Shown one piece after another: positions 26,048-33,779 of a stretch of 64,000 nucleotides of DNA. Both the position numbers and the translations under genes were made by a program. Positions within the stretch are counted from its first letter, which is position 1; each line of letters begins with the position of its first letter. Origin of the DNA: DASSSY01 sp035708205. GTDB lineage: Bacteria; Bacteroidota; Bacteroidia; Chitinophagales; Chitinophagaceae. The notes beneath the pieces are model-generated. The model did not search any database and was not told the DNA's origin. It saw nothing but the letters and a program-made list of their open reading frames with translations. The stretch spans positions 248,001-312,000 of the forward strand of contig DASSSY010000006.1 in assembly GCA_035708205.1 (NCBI GenBank). Direction: 5' to 3'.

Positions 26048-27361
26048 ATGAATGTAGCAGTAGTGGGTTCCGGTTATGTTGGATTGGTTACCGGCGCTTG
26101 TTTATCTGAAGTAGGGAGTAAGGTAACTTGTGTGGATGTGGATGAAGTCAAGGTTGAGAATTTAAAAAAAGGTGTCCTGCCGATTTATGAGCCCGGCCTG
26201 GAAGAGATGGTGCTGCGCAATATGCGGGAGAACCGGTTGTCCTTTTCGACCAATTTGCCGGCTTCCATACAGGATGTGGAAGTCGTTTTTATTGCCGTAG
26301 GGACACCGCCGAGCGAAGATGGCAGTGCCGATCTGCAATATGTGCTTTCGGTGGCACGTGCGGTTGGCCGTTCCATGGAACGTTATGTATTGGTGGTTAC
26401 CAAAAGCACCGTGCCGGTAGGTACGTCCGGGTTGGTCAAGGAAGCTATTGCGGAAGAACTGGCTAAGCGCGGGAAAGATATTTCATTTGATGTCGCGTCC
26501 AACCCCGAGTTTTTGAAAGAGGGTATGGCCATCCAGGATTTCATGCGCCCCGACAGGATAGTTGCCGGTGTGGAGAGCCAACAGGCAAAGGAATTGCTGG
26601 AAAACCTTTACCAGCCTTTTGTGCTGAACGGCCATCCGCTGATGTTTATGGAAATTCCCTCCGCGGAGCTGACCAAGTATGCGGCTAACGCCATGCTGGC
26701 CACCCGGATTTCATTTATGAATGATATGGCCAATCTGTGTGAGCTGGTAGGGGCGGATATCAATGAAGTGCGGAAAGGCATCGCTGCCGATCCGAGAATT
26801 GGCAATAAATTTTTGTATTCAGGCGCCGGCTATGGTGGTTCCTGCTTTCCGAAAGATGTGCAGGCGCTGGTCAATACCGGAAGCCAAATAGGGCATCCGT
26901 TAAGGATTTTAGAATCGGTGGAATCGGTCAATAAGGACCAGAAGCAGGTTTTGTTCCGTAAAATTAACCGGTATTTCAACAACGATCTGGAGGGAAAGAT
27001 CATCGCGCTGTGGGGCCTGGCCTTTAAGCCGAATACGGATGATATGCGTGAAGCGCCATCCTTAGTGGTTATTGAAAAATTGATAGCGGCCAAAGCCACG
27101 GTACGCGTATTTGACCCGGTAGCGATGCCGGTTTCCAAAAAGATCCTGGGTGATAAGGTCATTTGGTGTAATGACTTATACGACGCGGCGAGCGGTTCGG
27201 ATGCCATTGCTTTGGTGACGGAATGGAATGAATTCCGTCTGCCCGACTGGAAGCGTCTGGGAGGTGCGGTACGTCATAAAGCGCTTTTCGACGGCAGAAA
27301 CATTTATAATAAATCGACATTGCAAAAAGCGGGCTTTTCCTATTTTGGGATAGGCCAGTAA
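26048..27361 (+). CDS. ugd: UDP-glucose 6-dehydrogenase
   Basis: A 437-residue enzyme oxidising UDP-glucose to UDP-glucuronate with two NAD. The Rossmann motif GSGYVGLVTG is at 7-16. The catalytic Cys lies in GGSCFPKDV near 267, and the conserved FLKEGMA segment is near 156. The C-terminal UDP-binding domain contains GLAFKPNTDDMREAPS. Length is standard. It is the first gene of a tight operon: the next gene, for UDP-glucuronate decarboxylase, begins 21 bases later and would use this product. Confidence 0.95.
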   Translation: MNVAVVGSGYVGLVTGACLSEVGSKVTCVDVDEVKVENLKKGVLPIYEPGLEEMVLRNMRENRLSFSTNLPASIQDVEVVFIAVGTPPSEDGSADLQYVLSVARAVGRSMERYVLVVTKSTVPVGTSGLVKEAIAEELAKRGKDISFDVASNPEFLKEGMAIQDFMRPDRIVAGVESQQAKELLENLYQPFVLNGHPLMFMEIPSAELTKYAANAMLATRISFMNDMANLCELVGADINEVRKGIAADPRIGNKFLYSGAGYGGSCFPKDVQALVNTGSQIGHPLRILESVESVNKDQKQVLFRKINRYFNNDLEGKIIALWGLAFKPNTDDMREAPSLVVIEKLIAAKATVRVFDPVAMPVSKKILGDKVIWCNDLYDAASGSDAIALVTEWNEFRLPDWKRLGGAVRHKALFDGRNIYNKSTLQKAGFSYFGIGQ

Positions 27362-27382
27362 AAAATACAGGAAAAACAACTG

Positions 27383-28318
27383 ATGAGAATTTTAATTACC
27401 GGAGCGGCCGGCTTCTTAGCCTCCCATTTGTGCGACCGCTTTATGAAAGAAGGCTACGAGGTTATCGGGATGGATAACTTGCTGACCGGCAACCTGAAGA
27501 ATATCGAGCACCTGTTTCCGGAAAAGAATTTTACTTTTTATCATCATGATGTCACCAAATTCATTCATGTGCCGGGAAAGGTAGATTTCATTTTACATTT
27601 CGCTTCTCCGGCCAGTCCTATCGATTACCTGAAAATGCCTATTCAGACCTTAAAGGTCGGCGCTTTGGGCACGCATAATCTTTTGGGTCTGGCTAAAGCA
27701 AAAAACGCCAGGATACTGGTAGCTTCCACCTCAGAAGTATATGGAGACCCTTTAGTACATCCGCAAACGGAAGATTATTGGGGAAATGTCAACCCCATAG
27801 GGCCGCGTGGCGTTTATGACGAAGCCAAGAGATTTATGGAAAGCATTACGATGGCTTATCATAATTTTCATGGCGTGGATACCAGGATTGTCCGGATATT
27901 TAATACGTTTGGTCCCCGGATGCGCCTGAACGATGGCCGGGCGTTACCCGCTTTCCTGACACAGGCCTTAAAAGGCGAGGATATTACCGTTTTTGGCGAC
28001 GGCGGGCAAACCCGTTCGTTTTGCTATGTGGATGACCTGGTGGACGGCATTTATCGTTTACTGCATTCAGATTACCATTTGCCGGTAAATATCGGTAACC
28101 CGGATGAGATCTCGTTAAAGCAATTTGCCGAAGAAATTAAAAAACTGACGCATTCGCCTTCTGAAATCGTTTTCCGTCCGCTGCCGCAGGATGACCCGAA
28201 ACAAAGAAAGCCTGACATTTCAAAAGCAAAAGAACTATTGGGCTGGCAGCCAAAGATTTCCCGGGAAGAAGGCCTGATGAAAACCTTAGCTTATTTTAAA
28301 GAAAACATTGCTCATTAA
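27383..28318 (+). CDS. UDP-glucuronate decarboxylase (UDP-xylose synthase type)
   Basis: A 311-residue short-chain dehydrogenase/epimerase. The NAD motif GAAGFLAS is at 7-14, and the YxxxK pair lies in GPRGVYDEAKRF near 146-150. The combination of GPRGVYDEAKR with FASPASP and a following NTFGPRMRLNDGR is typical of UXS, which converts UDP-glucuronate to UDP-xylose. Its position directly after ugd agrees. A related 4-epimerase or dTDP-glucose dehydratase activity is less likely on these motifs. Confidence 0.87.
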   Translation: MRILITGAAGFLASHLCDRFMKEGYEVIGMDNLLTGNLKNIEHLFPEKNFTFYHHDVTKFIHVPGKVDFILHFASPASPIDYLKMPIQTLKVGALGTHNLLGLAKAKNARILVASTSEVYGDPLVHPQTEDYWGNVNPIGPRGVYDEAKRFMESITMAYHNFHGVDTRIVRIFNTFGPRMRLNDGRALPAFLTQALKGEDITVFGDGGQTRSFCYVDDLVDGIYRLLHSDYHLPVNIGNPDEISLKQFAEEIKKLTHSPSEIVFRPLPQDDPKQRKPDISKAKELLGWQPKISREEGLMKTLAYFKENIAH

Positions 28319-28351
28319 TTGTCCCTGAAATTGAAAAACAACACAATCGGA

Positions 28352-29068
28352 ATGATTTGGATCATCATGCCAGTTTATAATGAAGAAGAGTCGGCGCCGG
28401 GCGTTATCAGAGAATGGAGCCGGCAGCTGGAAGCGCTGAATATTGATTATACCTTTTGCGCTTTGAATGATGGTTCGAAGGACAGCACCTTGGCACAATT
28501 AAGACAATGCCAGGCCGCTTATCCCAATATCCAAATCGTGGATAAAAAAAATACAGGGCATGGCCAAACCTGTGTAACAGGCTATGAAATGGCGCTGGAA
28601 AACGGGGCGGAATGGATTTTCCAGATCGACAGCGACGGGCAATGCGATCCGCGATATTTTCCTGATTTACTGAAACAGATTCCCGGGCATAAAGCCGTTT
28701 TCGGCTATCGCAAAAAGCGGGACGACGGAATGCAACGGTTTTTGATTTCAAGGGTGGTGTCGCTCTTTACCCTTGCGGCCACCGGTGTTTGGGTCAAAGA
28801 CGCCAATGTGCCCTACCGCCTCATTCATCGCGATATTATGGCCAACGCCGTACCATTGATCCCCAAAGATTTCCATCTGGCCAATATCTTTTTATCGGTG
28901 CTGGTGCGCAAGCAAACTCCGATACAATGGGTGAATATTCATTTCAGGGACAGGGCCGGAGGCTCGCCCAGCGTCAAAACATTCTCCTTTTTCAAGCATG
29001 GCGCCAAGCTGTTTAAACAGTTGAGGAAAGCGGTAAATAATATGGAAAATAATGGTAGCAGGTCATAA
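28352..29068 (+). CDS. GT2-family (polyprenyl-phosphate-type) glycosyltransferase
   Basis: A 238-residue single-domain GT2 enzyme without membrane anchor. IIMPVYNEEES is at the start, and the DxD-like metal motif lies in QIDSDGQCD near 93. A basic C-terminal helix (FFKHGAKLFKQLRKAV) is present. It resembles dolichyl/undecaprenyl-phosphate sugar synthases, which would supply the GT-C enzyme upstream. The start is uncertain. The ATG at 28352 begins the fold directly, but an in-frame TTG at 28319 immediately follows the stop of the previous gene and would add 11 residues. The 3' end overlaps glf by 17 bases, so they are surely one operon. Confidence 0.85.
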   Translation: MIWIIMPVYNEEESAPGVIREWSRQLEALNIDYTFCALNDGSKDSTLAQLRQCQAAYPNIQIVDKKNTGHGQTCVTGYEMALENGAEWIFQIDSDGQCDPRYFPDLLKQIPGHKAVFGYRKKRDDGMQRFLISRVVSLFTLAATGVWVKDANVPYRLIHRDIMANAVPLIPKDFHLANIFLSVLVRKQTPIQWVNIHFRDRAGGSPSVKTFSFFKHGAKLFKQLRKAVNNMENNGSRS

Positions 29069-30179
29069 GAAATACGATTTTTTGATAGTCGGCTCCGGCT
29101 TGTTTGGCGCGGTATTCGCGCATGAAGCGACAAAGAAAGGAAAAACATGCCTGGTCGTTGATAAGCGCGATCACCTGGGCGGCAATGTTTATTGTGAAGA
29201 AGTTGAGGGTATTAATGTCCATAAATACGGGCCGCATATTTTCCATACCAATGATGAAAGCATTTGGAGGTATGTCAACCAGTTTGTTTCTTTTCACCGG
29301 TTTACTTACTCTCCTTTGGCCAATTACAAAGGAAAGTACTATAACCTTCCCTTTAATATGTCCACATTCTACCAGATGTGGGGATTGGCCAGGCCTGAAG
29401 AGGTCCAGGAAAGAATACAATCCCAGATTACCGGTTTGAATATCGGCAATCCGCAGAATTTAGAGGAGCAGGCGCTGAAATTGGTGGGCCCGGATATTTA
29501 TGAAATCCTGATTAAAGGCTATACAGAAAAGCAGTGGGGGAGAAAGGCCACGGAGCTGCCGGCATTTATTATCAAACGCCTGCCCCTGCGCTTTATCTAC
29601 GACAATAATTATTTTAACGATAAATTCCAGGGCATCCCCGTGGGCGGATACAACAAAATTATTGACGGCCTGCTGAATGGTATTCCCTGCCGGACCAATA
29701 TCGATTATTTCCAGGATAAAGAGCATTGGGACGCTCAGGCGGATAAAGTGGTCTTTACCGGAAAGATTGACGAATATTTCGGCTATCGCTTCGGAAAGCT
29801 GCATTACAGAAGCCTTCGTTTTGAACAGGAGCAGTTGGAAAAGCCCAATTATCAGGGCGTAGCCGTGGTCAATTACACGGATTTTGAGACGCCGTTTACC
29901 CGCATTATTGAGCATAAGCATTTTGAATTCGGCACGCAGCCGCATACGGTCATTACCCGCGAGTATCCGCAGGAATGGCAAGAAGGCGCGGAACCCTATT
30001 ATCCTATCAATGATAGCCGTAATAACGACTTGGCCAAAAAATATAAGGATCTGGCAAAAGAGCATTCCGGCAACGTGATTTTCGGCGGTCGCCTGGCAGA
30101 GTATCTTTATTATGATATGCATCAGGTCATTGCTTCCGCGTTGAAGAAGGCATCGGTAACGCTGGAAGGTGAAGTTTAA
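29052..30179 (+). CDS. glf: UDP-galactopyranose mutase
   Basis: A 375-residue flavoenzyme that interconverts UDP-galactopyranose and UDP-galactofuranose. Evidence: the FAD motif VGSGLFGA at 13-20, HKYGPHIFHT near 57-66, the conserved GYTEKQWGR near 157 and the late NVIFGGRLAEYLYYDMH. Length is normal. Its presence implies galactofuranose in a surface glycan. It is the last gene of the nucleotide-sugar operon and starts inside the 3' end of the GT2 gene. Confidence 0.95.
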   Translation: MVAGHKKYDFLIVGSGLFGAVFAHEATKKGKTCLVVDKRDHLGGNVYCEEVEGINVHKYGPHIFHTNDESIWRYVNQFVSFHRFTYSPLANYKGKYYNLPFNMSTFYQMWGLARPEEVQERIQSQITGLNIGNPQNLEEQALKLVGPDIYEILIKGYTEKQWGRKATELPAFIIKRLPLRFIYDNNYFNDKFQGIPVGGYNKIIDGLLNGIPCRTNIDYFQDKEHWDAQADKVVFTGKIDEYFGYRFGKLHYRSLRFEQEQLEKPNYQGVAVVNYTDFETPFTRIIEHKHFEFGTQPHTVITREYPQEWQEGAEPYYPINDSRNNDLAKKYKDLAKEHSGNVIFGGRLAEYLYYDMHQVIASALKKASVTLEGEV

Positions 30180-30248
30180 GAAATGAGGGCACACGTGGGG
30201 ATGCGTAGGCCGGCGATGTTTTTTCGCGCGGCAAAAAGTGTTTGATTA

Positions 30249-30270
30249 CCTTAACCTCTTAATGGTTCAA
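30249..30270 (+). repeat. Copy 1 of a 22-nt intergenic motif
   Basis: This 22-nt sequence starts CCTTAAC and contains TAATGGT. It matches the sequence at 48246-48267 at 19 of 22 positions. Both copies are intergenic. The rest of the 295-bp gap between glf and gldF has no gene. Confidence 0.35.
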
Positions 30271-30419
30271 GGCTACTTATCAAATATCTTGCTTTGTGAA
30301 CGTTGTGTCGTCTTGAGAAAAATAAAAACAGTCTTTGGTCATGAAGGCGCTGAGTGGATTACGGAGGCACGCTCTTCATGTGTGCCGGCAATAGGATAAA
30401 AACTAGCGACTAAATGCTG

Positions 30420-30450
30420 TTGTTCAGTTGGGGACGAATGATTAGCTTTG
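30420..30450 (+). promoter_or_regulatory. Candidate promoter TTG-N20-TAGCTTTG for gldF
   Basis: TTG at 30420-30422 and TAGCTTTG at 30443-30450 are separated by 20 bases, a good match to the Bacteroidota promoter. The gldF ATG is at 30475. Confidence 0.55.
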
Positions 30451-30474
30451 TACCGATATCTTAATGGAATCGGC

Positions 30475-31212
30475 ATGAAGAGTATCTTCTTAAAAGAAAT
30501 GACCTCATTTTTGGGTTCGCTTTCCGGCTATGTGGCCCTCGTCCTGTTTTTAGCTACGGCGGGGCTGGTGCTTTGGGTATTGCCGGACAGTAATATCCTG
30601 GACTATGGCTATGCGTCCATGGAGCAGTTTTTTCGTTTTGTTCCCTGGCTGCTGGCGTTTTTGATCCCGGCCATAACCATGAAGTCGTTTTCCGAAGAAT
30701 TCAGCCAGGGTACCATTGAATGGCTGATGACCAAGCCCTTGTCTTATTCCCGGATTATTTTGGGAAAGTTCCTGGCGGCCTTTGTTTTGGTCATCATCGC
30801 CTTGATGCCCACCCTGGTTTATTTATTAAGCGTTCAGTGGCTGGCTATGGACGGCGCTTTGCTGGATTACGGCGCCATTATGGGGGCTTATGTCGGATTA
30901 TTACTGCTGGTGGCGGCTTTTACGGCTATCGGCCTGTTTTGCTCTTCCCTTACCGGCAATCAGATCATTAGTTTTCTGGCGGCTTTGTTTGTTTGCCTGG
31001 TCTTCTATGATGGCTTTAGCGCTTTTAGCCAGATCCCGGCTTTTAGCGGCGGTGCGGATTATTATCTGGCCATGCCGGGCATGGATTTCCATTTCAATAA
31101 CCTTGGCCGTGGGTTGATTGATTTGCGGGACGTGGTTTATTTTCTTTCGGTTACGGCATTATTTATGGCTTTGAACCGCTATAGCTTACAGCGCCGCAGC
31201 CTGAACGGCTAG
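30475..31212 (+). CDS. gldF: Gliding motility ABC transporter permease GldF
   Basis: A 245-residue six-helix ABC-2 permease matching GldF: MKSIFLKEM at the start, VLPDSNILDYGYAS near 37-50, and a loop with PAITMKSFSEEFSQGTIEWL near 64-83. GldF works with GldA (ATPase) and GldG in an ABC transporter required for gliding in some Bacteroidota. The ATG at 30475 was chosen over a TTG at 30448, because the promoter motif overlaps the TTG. GldG is not downstream, where it is usually found; rsgA follows after 33 bases. Confidence 0.88.
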   Translation: MKSIFLKEMTSFLGSLSGYVALVLFLATAGLVLWVLPDSNILDYGYASMEQFFRFVPWLLAFLIPAITMKSFSEEFSQGTIEWLMTKPLSYSRIILGKFLAAFVLVIIALMPTLVYLLSVQWLAMDGALLDYGAIMGAYVGLLLLVAAFTAIGLFCSSLTGNQIISFLAALFVCLVFYDGFSAFSQIPAFSGGADYYLAMPGMDFHFNNLGRGLIDLRDVVYFLSVTALFMALNRYSLQRRSLNG

Positions 31213-31245
31213 GCGTTTACCTGTTTTAAATTCTGATTCCTCATT

Positions 31246-32163
31246 TTGAAAGCCCTGATCTATAAGTCAACCGGGAATTTTTACCAGGCCAAAGATGAAA
31301 ACGGCCGTTGGTGCCAGTGCCGCATTCGTGGAAAGCTGAAGCTTGATAAAAGCATATCCACGACCAATCCCGTGGCGGTGGGTGATTGGGTGACCTTGGC
31401 GGATACGGTCGATCCTGAGGGCCTGTCCACGATTTTAACCATCCTGCCAAGGCAAAATTATATTATCCGCAGCGCCATTAACCTGACCTTTCAACGCCAT
31501 ATCATCGCGGCCAATATGGACCTGGCGGTTTTGGTGGCTTCTCTGAAAAACCCGTTTACATCGCAGGGCTTTATGGATCGTTTTTTGGTAACGGCTGAAG
31601 CGTATCACATTCCGGCACTTGTGGTGTTCAATAAAGCCGATATGCATACCGGAAATACCCTATTGGCCTGGAAAAACAAAAAAAGAATCTTGGAGCAGGC
31701 CGGCTATCCGACCCTTACGGTTTCCGGCCAGGCCGGTGAGGGCATTGATGAAATTAAAGGTGTTCTTAAAAACAAAACCACGCTGTTTTGCGGGCATTCA
31801 GGCGTAGGAAAGTCCACTTTGATCAATAAGATAATGCCGGGATTGGATTTAAAAACCGGCCAGGTTTCGGAAAGCAATGAAAAAGGCCGGCATACGACCA
31901 CTTTCGCCCAAATGTTTGATCTTGACTTCGGTGGCCGGCTGATCGATACGCCGGGCATTAAGGAGCTGGGCCTGGTGGATATCAAAAAAGAAGAGCTCTC
32001 ACATTATTTCCCGGAAATGGCGGAACGGCTGAACGATTGCAGATTCAACAATTGCCTGCATGCCAATGAACCCGGATGTGCCGTCAAGGCCGCCGTCTCG
32101 GAAGGCGACATCAGCACGGAACGTTATGAGAGCTATTTAAACCTTTTAGACAGCCTAACGTAA
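31246..32163 (+). CDS. rsgA: Ribosome biogenesis GTPase RsgA
   Basis: A 305-residue circularly permuted GTPase that acts in late 30S subunit maturation. An OB-fold domain occupies residues 1-75. The GTPase motifs appear in permuted order: G4 NKAD near 129, then G1 GHSGVGKST near 183-191, then G3 DTPG near 234. A C-terminal zinc knuckle (C265, C270, H272, C278) follows. The only suitable start is TTG at 31246: the protein then begins KALIYKSTG as homologues do, and the next Met is about 90 residues further on. It probably shares a transcript with gldF. Confidence 0.95.
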   Translation: MKALIYKSTGNFYQAKDENGRWCQCRIRGKLKLDKSISTTNPVAVGDWVTLADTVDPEGLSTILTILPRQNYIIRSAINLTFQRHIIAANMDLAVLVASLKNPFTSQGFMDRFLVTAEAYHIPALVVFNKADMHTGNTLLAWKNKKRILEQAGYPTLTVSGQAGEGIDEIKGVLKNKTTLFCGHSGVGKSTLINKIMPGLDLKTGQVSESNEKGRHTTTFAQMFDLDFGGRLIDTPGIKELGLVDIKKEELSHYFPEMAERLNDCRFNNCLHANEPGCAVKAAVSEGDISTERYESYLNLLDSLT

Positions 32164-32212
32164 CTTAACAATCACTTACCAAGCCTTTAGAAAATCCGAT
32201 GGTATCTTTGCG

Positions 32213-32220
32213 CCATTCAT
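32213..32220 (+). promoter_or_regulatory. Candidate -7 element TATCTTTG for the SCO1 gene
   Basis: Exact TAnnTTTG match 24 bases before the ATG at 32245, followed by GCGCC as also seen before feoB. Confidence 0.5.
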
Positions 32221-32244
32221 TTATCTTTAAACGGCATATCTGAA

Positions 32245-32907
32245 ATGACCAAACAACAAAAGACCAGCGCTTTCCTGGTCTCTTTCTTCATCCTTTTAGG
32301 CGCGGGTTTTGCCTTTTATTATTACTACTCCAGCAATGGTATTAACCGTAAGCCCAAAGTGGCCATCATGAGCATTCCCGGCCAGACGATACGGCCGTTT
32401 TCTTTTATCGACCAGGACGGCGATACGGTTACCAAAGCCGATATGAAAGGCAAAGTGGCGGTTATTGAATATTTCTACACCACCTGCAAAAGCATCTGCC
32501 CGATCATGAATGAAAATATGGATAAGGTATACCAGGCTTTTCGCAATAGCAATGATGTGATCATCCTGTCGCATACCGTTGACCCCAAGCGGGACAGTGT
32601 TGCGGCCCTGAAAGCCTATAGTATGAAGTTTAACGCCGATCCGCGTGTTTGGAAATTCCTTACCGGCGATAAAAAAGCCCTCTATGACCAGGCCCGGTAC
32701 AGCTACGGGATGGCCACCGTTGATACGGCCACCAGCATCGATGAAGATTTTATCCATACCAATGTTTTCGTTCTGGTGGATAAGGAAGGCCGTTTGCGGA
32801 TGCATATGAATGAAGACGGCAACCCGGTTGCCTATGACGGAACTAATGCTAAGTCTGTCGCCGATCTGATCGGTGATATCCGGATATTGCAAAATGAAGA
32901 TAATTAA
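32245..32907 (+). CDS. SCO1/SenC-family copper chaperone
   Basis: A 220-residue protein anchored by one N-terminal helix (residues 9-28) with a thioredoxin-fold domain on the periplasmic side. The copper/redox motif CKSIC spans residues 81-85, and the conserved copper-ligand His lies in FIHTNVF near 172. SCO proteins deliver copper to cytochrome c oxidase subunit II. Its position before ccmE and the ccmF-like gene fits a respiratory context. A MazG-like gene follows after 9 bases in the same unit. Confidence 0.92.
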   Translation: MTKQQKTSAFLVSFFILLGAGFAFYYYYSSNGINRKPKVAIMSIPGQTIRPFSFIDQDGDTVTKADMKGKVAVIEYFYTTCKSICPIMNENMDKVYQAFRNSNDVIILSHTVDPKRDSVAALKAYSMKFNADPRVWKFLTGDKKALYDQARYSYGMATVDTATSIDEDFIHTNVFVLVDKEGRLRMHMNEDGNPVAYDGTNAKSVADLIGDIRILQNEDN

Positions 32908-32916
32908 GCCTTGCTC

Positions 32917-33252
32917 ATGGACAACCTGACAATAGCCGAAGCGCAGCGGAAAATTGACGAATGGATAAAAACATATGGTGTAAAGTATTTTGCGCCGTTG
33001 ACCAACCTGGGCATCCTGATGGAGGAAACGGGAGAGCTGGCCCGGCTTATGGTGCGACAGTTTGGCGAGCAGTCCTTTAAGGACTCTGACCAGGGAAAAA
33101 ACCTGGCCGATGAAATGGCCGATGTACTTTGGGTTTTATTGTGCTTAGCCAACCAGTGCGAGGTTGATCTTAACCAGGCATTAATGGAAAATTTAAAGAA
33201 GAAAACGGAAAGGGATGCCGGGCGTCATGCCCGTAATCCTAAGCTGAAATAG
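32917..33252 (+). CDS. MazG-like nucleotide pyrophosphohydrolase
   Basis: A 111-residue all-alpha NTP-PPase of the MazG/MazG-like group. The metal-binding EExxE...ExxD pattern is visible as EETGEL near 31-36 and DEMADVLW near 62-69. It would hydrolyse non-canonical NTPs to NMPs. The ATG at 32917 is preferred to a TTG at 32911. It is probably co-transcribed with the SCO1 gene; no functional link is evident. Confidence 0.88.
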   Translation: MDNLTIAEAQRKIDEWIKTYGVKYFAPLTNLGILMEETGELARLMVRQFGEQSFKDSDQGKNLADEMADVLWVLLCLANQCEVDLNQALMENLKKKTERDAGRHARNPKLK

Positions 33253-33298
33253 GGATGTTTCCTGACAATTGCCTGACAATTCAGTATTGAAATCCCTG

Positions 33299-33306
33299 TA
33301 TCTTTG
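33299..33306 (+). promoter_or_regulatory. Candidate -7 element TATCTTTG for ccmE
   Basis: Exact TAnnTTTG match 14 bases before the first ATG of ccmE (33321) and 26 before the second (33333). Spacing allows either start. Confidence 0.5.
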
Positions 33307-33320
33307 CGCACGGAAATTAA

Positions 33321-33740
33321 ATGGGTATTGCCATGAAGAAAGCATACATTGTGGTCCTGGTGTTGATTGCTGCTGCTGTGGGCATCATCATCAGTTCTTA
33401 CGGGAAATTCAGTACCTATGAGACTTTTAGCTCGGCCATGGCCAAGCCCGGAAGCACTTTTCATGTTGTGGGCCGCCTGGATACCACAAAACCTCAAATC
33501 TATGATCCATTAATTAATGCCAATCAGTTTATTTTTTTTGCAAAAGATAAAGACGGGCATTCCCATAAAGTTATTTTCAACGGTACCAAGCCTCAGGACT
33601 TTGAAAGGGCTGAACAATTGGTCATGGTTGGTCAGATGGACGGTGAGGATTTTCGCTGTTCGAGCATCCAGATGAAATGCCCTTCAAAATATGAAGCGGA
33701 TCAAATTGCTGTTGCAAATGACGCTCAAAAATTAAAATAA
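33321..33740 (+). CDS. ccmE: Cytochrome c maturation heme chaperone CcmE, Cys-type
   Basis: A 139-residue heme chaperone: a single N-terminal membrane helix (residues 7-24), then an OB-fold domain. The standard heme-binding His motif (HxxxY) is replaced by CPSKY at 120-124. That is the CxxxY variant known from some sulfate reducers and archaea, in which a Cys attaches heme. Alternative start at 33333. The ccmF-like gene begins 39 bases downstream, consistent with a shared cytochrome c pathway. Confidence 0.88.
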   Translation: MGIAMKKAYIVVLVLIAAAVGIIISSYGKFSTYETFSSAMAKPGSTFHVVGRLDTTKPQIYDPLINANQFIFFAKDKDGHSHKVIFNGTKPQDFERAEQLVMVGQMDGEDFRCSSIQMKCPSKYEADQIAVANDAQKLK

Positions 33741-33779
33741 CAGGCGTCCATATTATTTATTTGCCTTAATCAATCCACT

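Noticed and set aside
29460..30194. Minus-strand 244-codon frame opposite glf
   Set aside because: A long shadow frame; glf on the plus strand is unambiguous.
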